A stretch of DNA of 22,766 nucleotides, taken from NCBI GenBank assembly GCA_000402515.1, contig AQRL01000017.1, positions 1 through 22,766 on the forward strand, given 5' to 3'. This stretch comes from Nanoarchaeota archaeon SCGC AAA011-G17. GTDB lineage: Archaea; Nanobdellota; Nanobdellia; SCGC-AAA011-G17. This document shows positions 7,628 through 15,763 of the stretch, in pieces. Made by a program: the position numbers and the translations under genes. Every line of letters begins with the position of its first letter. The first letter of the stretch is position 1. The notes under the pieces are model-generated. The model was given only the letters and a program-made list of their open reading frames with translations. It did no database searches and was not told the DNA's origin.

Positions 7628-8488
7628 ATGGTCCTTGAGTCATTAATTAATCCAAAAAAAGCAGAGGGAAAGCCTTGGGAGACATTTTTCATTGGCATTG
7701 TATATTCTTCAGTTGCAATTTTTCTAAGTTTATGGATTTTTCATGATTATACAAGTCTCGTTATGGTATTCCTGACAGTTATAGCCTCTGTTCCATTAAT
7801 GTATCATACTATCCAGCTGGAAGAATCAAAAGATGATGAGATACAGGATGAAAAGGTTTTGATAAAAGAGCATTGGAAAGCAATCTCAGTCTTTGTATTT
7901 TTATTTCTAGGTTTTTTAACAAGTTTTACAGTTTGGTATACTATTTTGCCAACAGCAACAGTAACAAATGTTTTTGATGTTCAGATAAAAACAATAGCAA
8001 ACATAAATGCCGGGGTAACAGCAGTAATTACAGGAAAAGGAATATACAGCAACTTCTTTATGTCCGTTCTTTCAAATAATATAAAAGTAATGATATTCTG
8101 CATATTATTTGCTTTTATTTTTGGAGCAGGAGCTATTTTTATATTAACCTGGAATGCATCTGTAATCGCAGCAGCAATTGGCTCATTCATAAGAGAAAAT
8201 ATATCTGCTCTGGCAGCACAAGAAGGCTGGACAAACATAACCAGTTACTTTTTTATAGGCTCTTCAGGTTTTCTCCGTTACCTAATACATGGAATCCCAG
8301 AAATAACAGCATACTTCTTAGCAGGCCTTGCAGGCGGGATTATTTCAGTGGCAGTAATACGCCATGATTTTGGCACAGAAAAATTCAGAAAGATAATTAT
8401 AGATTCATTAGATTTGATAATCCTGGCATTTTTAGTCTTGTTCGGTGCAGCAATAATCGAAGTATTTATCACCCCCTTAATATTCTAA
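7628..8488 (+). CDS. SpoIIM-family integral membrane protein
   Basis: This 286-residue protein has about six hydrophobic segments (near residues 19-38, 43-59, 86-106, 153-184, 226-244 and 262-280). Family landmarks of the stage II sporulation protein M family (PF01944) are visible: SNNIKVM at 149-155, FGAGAIFILTWNA at 165-177 and HGIPEITAYFLAG at 221-233. In archaea these proteins are not linked to sporulation and their function is unproven; a role in envelope organisation or transport has been suggested for homologues. The soluble loop at about 62-82 is acidic. Its 3' end overlaps the opposite-strand small membrane protein gene by 12 bases. Confidence 0.8.
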   Translation: MVLESLINPKKAEGKPWETFFIGIVYSSVAIFLSLWIFHDYTSLVMVFLTVIASVPLMYHTIQLEESKDDEIQDEKVLIKEHWKAISVFVFLFLGFLTSFTVWYTILPTATVTNVFDVQIKTIANINAGVTAVITGKGIYSNFFMSVLSNNIKVMIFCILFAFIFGAGAIFILTWNASVIAAAIGSFIRENISALAAQEGWTNITSYFFIGSSGFLRYLIHGIPEITAYFLAGLAGGIISVAVIRHDFGTEKFRKIIIDSLDLIILAFLVLFGAAIIEVFITPLIF

Positions 8489-8725
8489 AAGCCTTTTAAA
8501 TAAAATCCAGAAAAATAGCAGAATAATTATCACTATTATAATTCCTATAAAAAACAAGCCAAATAAAAAAACAATAACCAAGATTAAAGGTAATAAAATA
8601 GATATTAAAATCCTCCAAACCAAACCAATTCTCATTTTATTAATCCTAAATTTCCCTAATTTAAAGAAAATCCAGATTACTGCCACCAATAAAAAATACA
8701 GCAAAACAGCCCAGATAGTGCTCAT
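8477..8725 (-). CDS. Small hydrophobic membrane protein
   Basis: This 82-residue protein has hydrophobic helices at about residues 3-21, 36-52 and 54-76 and a basic loop (KLGKFRINKMR) between the first and second. No family is recognised. It shares a symmetrical promoter with the divergent surface-protein gene at 8780 and its stop codon lies inside the SpoIIM-like gene. The clean ATG, the TATA spacing of about 30 bases and the lack of any other feature here support it as real. A hydrophobic AT-rich frame could arise by chance, so confidence is moderate. Confidence 0.55.
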   Translation of the reverse strand: MSTIWAVLLYFLLVAVIWIFFKLGKFRINKMRIGLVWRILISILLPLILVIVFLFGLFFIGIIIVIIILLFFWILFKRLLEY

Positions 8726-8750
8726 TTTAAGAAAAAAATAACAAAAACCT

Positions 8751-8758
8751 ATTTAAAT
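8751..8758. promoter_or_regulatory. Palindromic TATA box serving two divergent genes
   Basis: The perfect palindrome atttaaat is centred about 25 bases before the plus-strand ATG at 8780 and about 30 bases before the minus-strand ATG at 8725. One TATA sequence could therefore drive both genes, each with a leaderless or near-leaderless mRNA. Confidence 0.55.
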
Positions 8759-8779
8759 GTATCCTGCTTTTTATAGAAT

Positions 8780-10063
8780 ATGAGGTGTAAACGATTCTTA
8801 ATATTCATAATTGCCTTGATTCTGATAAATACAATATCAGCAGAAATAACACAGACTAAAACAATAGAAAACTTTGCTTGGGAGCAGGATAGCAATTTGA
8901 ATAATGCCCTAAAACTAGAAGATTATTTTTCTTCAGCAGACGAACTAAGATTTTCATATGAGGTTATACCACCAACAACAGATATTTCACCATTGCAGAT
9001 AGAAATCTCAAATGATAATGCAGGAGATGTGAACTTTAGATCGCCAGAAGCCTCTTTTATTGGAGAAAAATATATTGTTTTTATAGCAACAAACTCAACT
9101 GGAGAATTAAGAAGCAACACAGTGATGCTTAATGTAACCAGAAAAATATCCTCTTCAGTCTCTCAACAACAGGAAACAAACTTCTCAATAACATCAGCAT
9201 CGCCATCATCAGAAACACTTAGTATCTACACAGGTGATGTCCAGATGTTTGGTATAACAGTAAGCACAGCAGAAAATACAACAATAACCTGGTATGTTGA
9301 CACTGAAATAAAAAAACAGGGTGATGAAAATACCTTTTCTTTCACACCAGAAGCAACAGGAACATTTACAATCAAGGCATCATTAAGATTAGGGACAAAA
9401 TCAATAGAAAATAGATGGACAGTAACAGTTCAGGAAAAAGCAGCACCAGTTGTAGCACCTCCACCAGCACAAACAATACCAGAACCTGTTTGTGGAAATA
9501 ATATAAAAGATGAAGGAGAAAACTGTGAAAACTGCCCCCAAGATGTTGTTTGTGCATCAAATGCAAAGTGTACAAATGGAATATGCATGCCGATAGAATC
9601 AGGTTCATCATTCTTATCGATATTTATTTTTATCTTAATCCCATTATTAATTTTAGCAGGGGCTGGGTTCTTTGCTTATAAAAAAGGTTTATTAGACAAA
9701 TTCATAAAAAAGAAAGAAAAAACAACAGCACAGCCACTATCAACAAAAAAGTTGGATATCTCAGTTCTTAAATCATATTTTGATGAAAATTTGGAAAAGG
9801 GGTTTAAAATTGAAGACCTAAAGAAGGCAGCAATGGGCAGGGGATGGTCTATGGAAGACATTGAAAAAATTCTTCCAAAATCAAGTTTAGAACCACTAAA
9901 AAATTACATAAAAGAAAATCTTAAAAAGGGTTACACTAAACAACAGCTGGAACAGATAAGCTTGCAGACAGGATGGACAAAAGAACAGATTGCTCAGGCA
10001 TTTGCTGAAATTGAAAATGATAACACTCAAGGAAATTCACCAACAGATACAGGCCTCAGTTAA
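8780..10063 (+). CDS. Single-pass surface protein with Ig-like ectodomain and repeated cytoplasmic tail
   Basis: This 427-residue protein has a signal peptide (residues 1-21, cut near ISA). Two beta-sandwich modules follow: one at about 30-120 containing IVFIATNSTGELRSN, and a PKD/Ig-like module at about 133-217. A Pro-rich linker leads to a Cys cluster at 238-270 (CGNNIKDEGENCENC and three more Cys), a motif often seen just outside the membrane in archaeal surface proteins. A TM helix spans about 278-300, followed by a Lys-rich stop-transfer. The cytoplasmic tail has two related helical repeats, at about 330-364 and 373-408, sharing the pattern L-Y-ENL-KG-L-GW-I. The ectodomain probably senses or binds, and the tail is a protein-contact module. 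It overlaps the DHH gene. Confidence 0.75.
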   Translation: MRCKRFLIFIIALILINTISAEITQTKTIENFAWEQDSNLNNALKLEDYFSSADELRFSYEVIPPTTDISPLQIEISNDNAGDVNFRSPEASFIGEKYIVFIATNSTGELRSNTVMLNVTRKISSSVSQQQETNFSITSASPSSETLSIYTGDVQMFGITVSTAENTTITWYVDTEIKKQGDENTFSFTPEATGTFTIKASLRLGTKSIENRWTVTVQEKAAPVVAPPPAQTIPEPVCGNNIKDEGENCENCPQDVVCASNAKCTNGICMPIESGSSFLSIFIFILIPLLILAGAGFFAYKKGLLDKFIKKKEKTTAQPLSTKKLDISVLKSYFDENLEKGFKIEDLKKAAMGRGWSMEDIEKILPKSSLEPLKNYIKENLKKGYTKQQLEQISLQTGWTKEQIAQAFAEIENDNTQGNSPTDTGLS

Positions 10064-11045
10064 TCCTATAATATTTTTTGATGATGATCCCGATGGTCTC
10101 GCTTCTTTTCTTTTGATAAAAAAACATTTTAATAAAGGCAAGGGAGTGCCGATAAAATCCTCGCCAAAGCTTGATGATTTATATCTGAGAAAGATTGAAG
10201 AATTTAATCCAGATTTGATAATAGTCCTGGACAAGCCGATAATAACCCAGGACTTTGTAGACCAGATAAAAGTTCCATTAATTTGGATAGACCACCACCC
10301 TATTCAAAATATAAAAGGTGTAAAATATTTCAATCCCTTATTCTTAGATGAAAAAGACATCAGGCCGACAAGCTACTGGTGCTATAAACTAACAGAAGAG
10401 AACTCTTGGATAGCTATGATTGGAATCATTGCAGATTGGTCATTGGCAGATTTAGAGGAATTCTCAAAACAATATCCTGATTTAATTCTTGATGAAAAAA
10501 CAAGTGAAAAAATAATTTACTCAACTCCTCTTGGGAGATTAGTAAGAATATTCTCTTTTATTCTAAAGGGAAAAACATCAGATATACTAAAATTAATATC
10601 AATACTTTCAAAAATTGACTCCCCGTATGAATTATTAAATAAAGAAACACCAAGAGCAAAATATATTCTAAACTATGTTGAAAAAATAGAAAAAAAATAT
10701 AATGTCTTGCTGGAAAAAGCATTAAGCTCAAAGCAAAGAGGGAAATTATTCATATACATTTATCCATCAAAAGAATTTAGTTTTACCGCTGAATTATCAA
10801 ACGAAATTATGTCAAAAGTGCAGAAAGATATTAGTATAATCGGAAGAAAAAAGGAAAAAGATGTGATTCTTAGTATAAGGTCAAAAGATAATAGTAAATA
10901 TATACTGCCAAAGATTATTGAAAAATCATTAGTAGGGATTCAGGGATATGGTGGAGGTCATCCGCATGCATGTGGTGCCAATATTGCACTAGACGATTAC
11001 GAAAGATTCATTGAAAACTTCAAAAAAAATCTAGCAAACCCTTAA
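10017..11045 (+). CDS. DHH/DHHA1 family phosphoesterase (RecJ-like)
   Basis: This protein (342 residues from the ATG at 10017) has the DHH motifs in order: FFDDDPDG at 20-27 (motif I), D72 in VLDKP (motif II), IDHHP at 91-95 (motif III) and GIIADWSLAD near 129-138. The C-terminal DHHA1 substrate-binding domain ends with GYGGGHPHACG near residue 310. These are Mn-dependent nucleases or phosphodiesterases acting on single-stranded nucleic acid or short oligonucleotides; archaeal relatives include RecJ-like nucleases. The exact substrate cannot be told from sequence. The frame is open to a TTG at 9990, but the ATG at 10017 is preferred since it still leaves a complete motif I. It overlaps the surface-protein gene by 47 bases and the convergent pilin-like gene by 15. 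Confidence 0.85.
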   Translation: MITLKEIHQQIQASVNPIIFFDDDPDGLASFLLIKKHFNKGKGVPIKSSPKLDDLYLRKIEEFNPDLIIVLDKPIITQDFVDQIKVPLIWIDHHPIQNIKGVKYFNPLFLDEKDIRPTSYWCYKLTEENSWIAMIGIIADWSLADLEEFSKQYPDLILDEKTSEKIIYSTPLGRLVRIFSFILKGKTSDILKLISILSKIDSPYELLNKETPRAKYILNYVEKIEKKYNVLLEKALSSKQRGKLFIYIYPSKEFSFTAELSNEIMSKVQKDISIIGRKKEKDVILSIRSKDNSKYILPKIIEKSLVGIQGYGGGHPHACGANIALDDYERFIENFKKNLANP

Positions 11046-11486
11046 ACTGATTTTGCATGTTCCGCTCGTTCTAATATAATAAGGACTTGCTGTAATAAAA
11101 TTCTCTCCGCATGTTCCAGGATTTATGTCTGTTATCTCTCCGCACTCTCCGCTAAATAACATTTCATATTTCTGGTTTATCTTTAATAACGGAGGTTTCA
11201 TTAAGCCAATAATATCATCTTTGATACAATACTCATTTATTTTTGCATCATCCTGGGGTATAGATTGTGTATACTGGTCACATTTCTGTATATAATCACT
11301 GACACTTCCCTTCTCAAGGCTGTAAAGCATTATGGCATTAAGAAGATTATTAGCATACAAACTCTCTCCAGCAATAATTGCTCCACTATCATTTCCTCTA
11401 TTCAAACTGATAAATAAAATAAAAATAACTATCATAATTATTACAATTACTGTTAAGCCAACCATTTCTAATTGCCCCTTTTTCAT
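11031..11486 (-). CDS. Class III-leader pilin-like protein, last gene of the surface operon
   Basis: This 151-residue protein starts MKKGQLEM followed by a hydrophobic helix to about residue 27. The tiny KKG leader with Gln next is the class III (prepilin peptidase) type, with cleavage after Gly4. The mature domain carries seven cysteines, most of them clustered in the last 40 residues (CGE, TCGE, TCK and a terminal Cys), which suggests a disulfide-locked C-terminus. It overlaps the upstream gene by 4 bases (ATGA). It is one of five pilin-like products in this operon; with so short a globular domain it could be a structural or minor pilin. No closer family is recognised. Confidence 0.72.
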   Translation of the reverse strand: MKKGQLEMVGLTVIVIIMIVIFILFISLNRGNDSGAIIAGESLYANNLLNAIMLYSLEKGSVSDYIQKCDQYTQSIPQDDAKINEYCIKDDIIGLMKPPLLKINQKYEMLFSGECGEITDINPGTCGENFITASPYYIRTSGTCKISLRVC

Positions 11487-11923
11487 CCAATCACCAGATA
11501 CAGTTTGCCGATAGTATACTTGTCATTTTCAGGATAGTAAAGTGAAATAGGTGTTGAATATACCTCCCCTCCACCTGTCCAATCATATAAATATAATACA
11601 GTCTCTTTATCTTTAGTAATATCCTGCACATATATTTTTGTTACCCCGGAAAAAACTCTTTGATAGTAGGGGTCTCTTAGCTGCTTCATTCTACTCACAT
11701 CAAGGCACTCCTTTTCAACACCCATATAACTGCATTTTAATTCGGGTAAATTAATAATATAAGAAAGATAAACATTATATCTCTCTCCAAGAATTTTATC
11801 TTGGCTCTCTTTAAAGCTTTCAAAGCTGAATCTGAAATAAAATATCAGTCCTATAAATAATAAAACAAAGAAAACTGCAAGTACTAATACAGTTATACTC
11901 ATCTCAATTTGTCCTTTTTTCAT
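11483..11923 (-). CDS. Class III-leader pilin-like protein
   Basis: This 146-residue protein starts MKKGQIEM and has a hydrophobic helix at about residues 9-30 rich in Phe and Leu. Cleavage is expected after Gly4. A charged helix (about 33-45) continues the pilin-like N-terminal rod, then a mixed alpha/beta region with only two cysteines (near 60-70: LKCSYMGVEKEC) that could pair. The leader is nearly identical to that of the next gene, suggesting the same processing enzyme and an ancient duplication, although the rest is unalike. The start lies two bases past the neighbour's stop, with one base between the genes. Confidence 0.72.
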   Translation of the reverse strand: MKKGQIEMSITVLVLAVFFVLLFIGLIFYFRFSFESFKESQDKILGERYNVYLSYIINLPELKCSYMGVEKECLDVSRMKQLRDPYYQRVFSGVTKIYVQDITKDKETVLYLYDWTGGGEVYSTPISLYYPENDKYTIGKLYLVIG

Positions 11924-11924
11924 T

Positions 11925-12623
11925 TTAAAACAAAGCAGGGCATCCCTGCCAGATTAATTGTTCGTTAAGATTATTAATATCATCACTATAGCTGTCACGA
12001 TTATTTATACTCAACCCATTAACTCTGCTCTTTATATTAGCATAATTACATGGCTCTCCATTAGAGTTCTTTGCTCTGCTGCTAAGATAATTAATCTTAT
12101 CCAAATAAGAAGATTTGACCAATGCAATTCTCTCACTAACCATCTGTTTTATGCAAGCATCATCTTCACTATAAACATAAGCTCTTTCAAGAGGATCAGT
12201 ACTAACACCATTAATCTTCCTTTCATCGCTGTCAATATAAAGAAAGCTGACAATCTTAAATGGTTTGACAAAATTCTCAGTCTTTATGCTGAAATTATGC
12301 CCGCTTAAAACACTGGGAGCAGCAATTATCTTTCCAGGAATCTCTCTTTTTTCTCCATTATTCACTCCAAATAATATTTTTCCATCAATGCAGTCAAATT
12401 TTAAAGTAATATTCTCTTGTAATTCAATTAAAGTGCTTATCTCAGTATTTTTTAAGCTCCCAAAGGCATTATCAAATTCCTCTCTTACTAGCAGATTAGT
12501 TCTCTTTCCAAACAGGTCAGTATGTTGATAAGAAAAATAAATAAGAAAAATAAATATTAAAACCCCTGCAACTAAAGAAAAAATCCAGCTGAATACAAGC
12601 TCAAAGCCCTTTTTATTTGACAT
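11925..12623 (-). CDS. Class III-leader pilin-like protein
   Basis: From the ATG at 12623 the product is 232 residues and begins MSNKKGFELVFSWIFSLVAG, a pilin-type leader (cleavage after Gly6) with Phe instead of the usual Gln at +1 and a conserved Glu at +2. The hydrophobic helix runs to about residue 30. The frame stays open to a TTG at 12638, but the ATG is favoured because it places KKG at the usual distance from the start and has a ggtggt element about 8 bases upstream. The mature domain is Asn/Ser-rich, with four cysteines. It overlaps the preceding gene by 11 bases. No specific family is recognised. Confidence 0.7.
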   Translation of the reverse strand: MSNKKGFELVFSWIFSLVAGVLIFIFLIYFSYQHTDLFGKRTNLLVREEFDNAFGSLKNTEISTLIELQENITLKFDCIDGKILFGVNNGEKREIPGKIIAAPSVLSGHNFSIKTENFVKPFKIVSFLYIDSDERKINGVSTDPLERAYVYSEDDACIKQMVSERIALVKSSYLDKINYLSSRAKNSNGEPCNYANIKSRVNGLSINNRDSYSDDINNLNEQLIWQGCPALF

Positions 12624-13077
12624 TAACCTTACCACCAATATTGATTAAAGTAATATCAACATTGCCATTAATTGCCTTTACACAAATATTTTTATCATTA
12701 TTTAATAGCTCAACATTCTTCATATGAATCTCAGGATTAGTTATGGGAACAAGAAAAACATTCTTTCCTGTGTTTAAATCTATGAAAACCTTTGTTGTAT
12801 CATCAAATTTAGGATTAAAACTTCCACTAGTTCCTCTGAAACAAACAGATTCTACCCAAGAAGGAACCCAAAAAGATTCTGTCTTCTGGCTCCCCTCATC
12901 TAAATAATAAAACTCATTCACCTTTTTCTCAAAATCCTGAAAAAACTTGACAGTCTTTACATCCTCTCCAAGGTTGGTAATATTCTTGACCATTTTAATT
13001 CCATATACAAATACCAAAACAGCAACAAGAGCAACAAATATCCAAACAAAAATAGTTTCTAATTGTCCTTTATCCAT
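12613..13077 (-). CDS. Class III-leader pilin-like protein
   Basis: This 154-residue protein begins MDKGQLETIFVWIFVALVAV, the shortest leader of the group (cleavage after Gly4), with Glu three residues into the mature chain, close to the conserved pilin Glu used in subunit packing. The hydrophobic helix ends near residue 28 and is followed by a polar helix (about 30-58). The rest is beta-rich with two cysteines (near 80 and 132). It overlaps the large 897-residue gene by 8 bases. Its size and architecture fit a minor pilin. Confidence 0.72.
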   Translation of the reverse strand: MDKGQLETIFVWIFVALVAVLVFVYGIKMVKNITNLGEDVKTVKFFQDFEKKVNEFYYLDEGSQKTESFWVPSWVESVCFRGTSGSFNPKFDDTTKVFIDLNTGKNVFLVPITNPEIHMKNVELLNNDKNICVKAINGNVDITLINIGGKVNVK

Positions 13078-15763
13078 TTTTCACAACAGTAATAAAGTCA
13101 TTTTCAGTAGGACCAGGTCTCCAATTATTCCACGAATCTTTGCACTTAATCATGTAAGTTTTATCAGTTCTTACAGGAGTGGAATGAATTACTCCATCAC
13201 TATCAGCGCTCATCTCTCCCCAATTATCTCCTTGCTTGACAAAACAGCTTCCTCTCTCATTCAATCTAACCTTAAATAAGCTTCCCTCTGTATAGAATTG
13301 TAAAATTGGTGGAGTTATATCCTCACTAATGCTAAAGCCAATTCTCCTAACTTCACTGACTGTATCAGCAGAATCCTTGCAGGCAGCATAATAAGTATAA
13401 TTTCCATTTGCTAAATTTAACATTTTATAATATCTTGTTCCAGGACCGCCATTGCTTGAATCTAATAATTCACTCTGGTCTAGCCTATTAACGTTAAAAA
13501 ATTGGTTGAATTCAGCTAATGTTATCCCTGTACTCCTCTCAAATATAGGATCATAATTAGTATTGTAATAACAATTAAGATTCTTACCAAACTCACTTAC
13601 ACCGCCAGTTAGAGTCATATACAATTTGACATTCTTGTTGCCAATATTTCCACTAGGTCCAACTGACAAAACACTTAATGGTCCTGTCCCAGTTATTGTC
13701 CCTCCGTCAGAAGAAACACAAATACCATATGCATTACAAATCTCTCCGCTATAACAATCTGAGTTTGAAGTGCATTCAGGAGTTGTTCCACCACTGGAAG
13801 TATAAAGAACACTATGTTTGATTGTATTAGTAAGTCCATTATATTTATCAGCACACCTTATATAAAAGTCAACAAGAACATTTGGGCTAATGCTGACTGT
13901 CTTTGTATATTTTCTAGCCTCTTTTCCACTATAATCAATCACATCTCCTTTTGTAAAACTATCTTTATATTGGCTCGTACTAAAGCTTGTATACATGCCT
14001 GAAATAAATTTATCATTATAATAGCATGTTGCACTTCCATCAGCATCAGGTCCACCGCTCAAAACAAGGTATAAGTCAAGCCCATATCCATTAGCTGTCT
14101 GTCTAATCTCGCTATGGCTTGGCTGTTGCTCTATAGCTAGACCACCAGGATTAAAATTTATTTTATATTCCTCGCCGTAATAATTACCTCTTGCATCAAA
14201 ATCCTCGCACATTACATAAAATCTATTAATGCCGGAAAGCAGATTGTTAAATGTAATTTGATAAATCTGAGGAGCACTCTTAGGAAGAACAACATTCAAA
14301 TCACTAAATTTAACTGCACTCAAATCGTCGCTAATCCCAAATCTTTTATATCTGCATTCTGAAGTATCCCCTTTCCCATTTCTTCCGCCACTTACAGCTA
14401 ATACTGCATCTAAAAAGTTATTTTGTGTAGCAGAAGCAACACTAGCAGGATTAAATGTAAATTTCAATGGCTCATTTACATAATTAAAACTCTTCTCATC
14501 AGTTGCACTCTGGCCAACACCATCAGTACATTCAACCTTAACATCATATCTTCCGCTGTTTGCTAAACTTAAACTTAAAGAATATATTCCCTCTGATTCC
14601 TTAATCATCTCTGTGCTTGGTGTTAATTCAGTTGTATCCCCTCCAGCTCTCCATTTTATATCATAAAGACAAGAACTAACTCCTTGCTCATAACCGCTAA
14701 CACCCACCTTCAACATATTATTTGTTCCTTTAATCTCTGCACCAGGGCTCGTTATTCCAACATTCAATGTGCTTGTAACTTTTAATAATTTAAACTCATT
14801 CCAGTTAGGCATAACATTATTATTAACATCTTTGCATTTGAAATAATATTTATTCTCATTTGCTGTAGTAGTTAATCCCCCCATTTTAGTGCACTTCCAT
14901 CCGCCAGCATCAATATCTATTGTTGAGCTGCATTCCATTAATTCTGCACTATTATAATCAGCAGTTGAGCTAGAAGAATATCTGCATTCTTTTACCCCTT
15001 CATTATCCATAGCAACAAGATGAAATGGATTAATGCTTGTAGTGCTTTGTAGTATATGTGCCCCGCTTGTCAAGGAGTAACCCAATATTATCGGTGGGGC
15101 CTTATCAGGAGCCTCTTTTGCAATAAATTCAAGTGTATAGCTATCCATAATATTCCCATTATAATCAGCACACTTAACATAGAAAGTGCACATGCCATTG
15201 CAATTAAACTCGCCAGAGCCAGTTGGATAAATAAAGAACTGATTTTTGCTTATCCCTCCTGTTTCAGTTATTAATTGCTCCCCATCTTCAAAATTAAATG
15301 CAGGGTCTTCAGAAATACTGCACGTGCCTGCCTCATCTAGCGTTAAATAAAATGCAACAGCGCTATATGCCTCAACCTGTCCGCTAATAGAACAAGCCAT
15401 GTTTTTCTTTTCAACAGTATAATATTTTTGAGTCATTAAATCCATAGCTTTACATTCAGTAATACTTGGTGCGCTTCTGTCATTAGTGCTTTGCTCTGTG
15501 CATAATTTAGTTGTCTCATCAAAAACACAATCAACACCAAGAGAATGGCATGAATAGTCAGTACAAGGAACTAAGCCTGCAACATTATTTATTACACCAC
15601 ACTGATCACATGCTTGTGCAGTTTTAGGTGGCATCCAGGAATAACAATGACCCCCGCCAAAAATATCCCCAAACCAGCTTGCATCAGCATTCCTAACTAA
15701 TAAAATAATAATAAACAAACTAAACAAAACTCCAATCTTCCATATTTTTTTATTTTGTTTCAT
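13070..15763 (-). CDS. Large secreted Cys-rich protein with seven tandem disulfide modules
   Basis: This 897-residue protein has a signal peptide (about 1-28, cut after ADA) and no C-terminal membrane anchor. An N-terminal Cys cluster (40-88; WMPPKTAQAC, PCTDYSC, SLGVDC) matches a Cys block that recurs in DPANN surface proteins. Then come seven beta-rich modules, each with a Cys near its start (148, 260, 365, 470, 580, 731, 840) and a later Cys in a C-x-D motif (198, 310, 412, 519, 637, 795, 874). The typical distance is about 50 residues, implying one disulfide per module. An extra knot (CTSNSDCYSGEICNAYGIC, 664-682) is inserted between modules five and six. With no anchor of its own, it is probably held by the pilin-like partners, as an adhesin or stalk. 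It overlaps the 702-residue gene by 4 bases. Confidence 0.78.
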   Translation of the reverse strand: MKQNKKIWKIGVLFSLFIIILLVRNADASWFGDIFGGGHCYSWMPPKTAQACDQCGVINNVAGLVPCTDYSCHSLGVDCVFDETTKLCTEQSTNDRSAPSITECKAMDLMTQKYYTVEKKNMACSISGQVEAYSAVAFYLTLDEAGTCSISEDPAFNFEDGEQLITETGGISKNQFFIYPTGSGEFNCNGMCTFYVKCADYNGNIMDSYTLEFIAKEAPDKAPPIILGYSLTSGAHILQSTTSINPFHLVAMDNEGVKECRYSSSSTADYNSAELMECSSTIDIDAGGWKCTKMGGLTTTANENKYYFKCKDVNNNVMPNWNEFKLLKVTSTLNVGITSPGAEIKGTNNMLKVGVSGYEQGVSSCLYDIKWRAGGDTTELTPSTEMIKESEGIYSLSLSLANSGRYDVKVECTDGVGQSATDEKSFNYVNEPLKFTFNPASVASATQNNFLDAVLAVSGGRNGKGDTSECRYKRFGISDDLSAVKFSDLNVVLPKSAPQIYQITFNNLLSGINRFYVMCEDFDARGNYYGEEYKINFNPGGLAIEQQPSHSEIRQTANGYGLDLYLVLSGGPDADGSATCYYNDKFISGMYTSFSTSQYKDSFTKGDVIDYSGKEARKYTKTVSISPNVLVDFYIRCADKYNGLTNTIKHSVLYTSSGGTTPECTSNSDCYSGEICNAYGICVSSDGGTITGTGPLSVLSVGPSGNIGNKNVKLYMTLTGGVSEFGKNLNCYYNTNYDPIFERSTGITLAEFNQFFNVNRLDQSELLDSSNGGPGTRYYKMLNLANGNYTYYAACKDSADTVSEVRRIGFSISEDITPPILQFYTEGSLFKVRLNERGSCFVKQGDNWGEMSADSDGVIHSTPVRTDKTYMIKCKDSWNNWRPGPTENDFITVVKNG

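Noticed and set aside
9990-10016. TTG at 9990 as the start of the DHH phosphoesterase
   Set aside because: It adds nine residues without family support and enlarges the overlap to 74 bases; the ATG at 10017 retains the complete first motif.
12624-12638. TTG at 12638 as the start of the third-from-last pilin-like gene
   Set aside because: The ATG at 12623 puts the KKG leader next to the start as in the sister genes and has a ggtggt element upstream.
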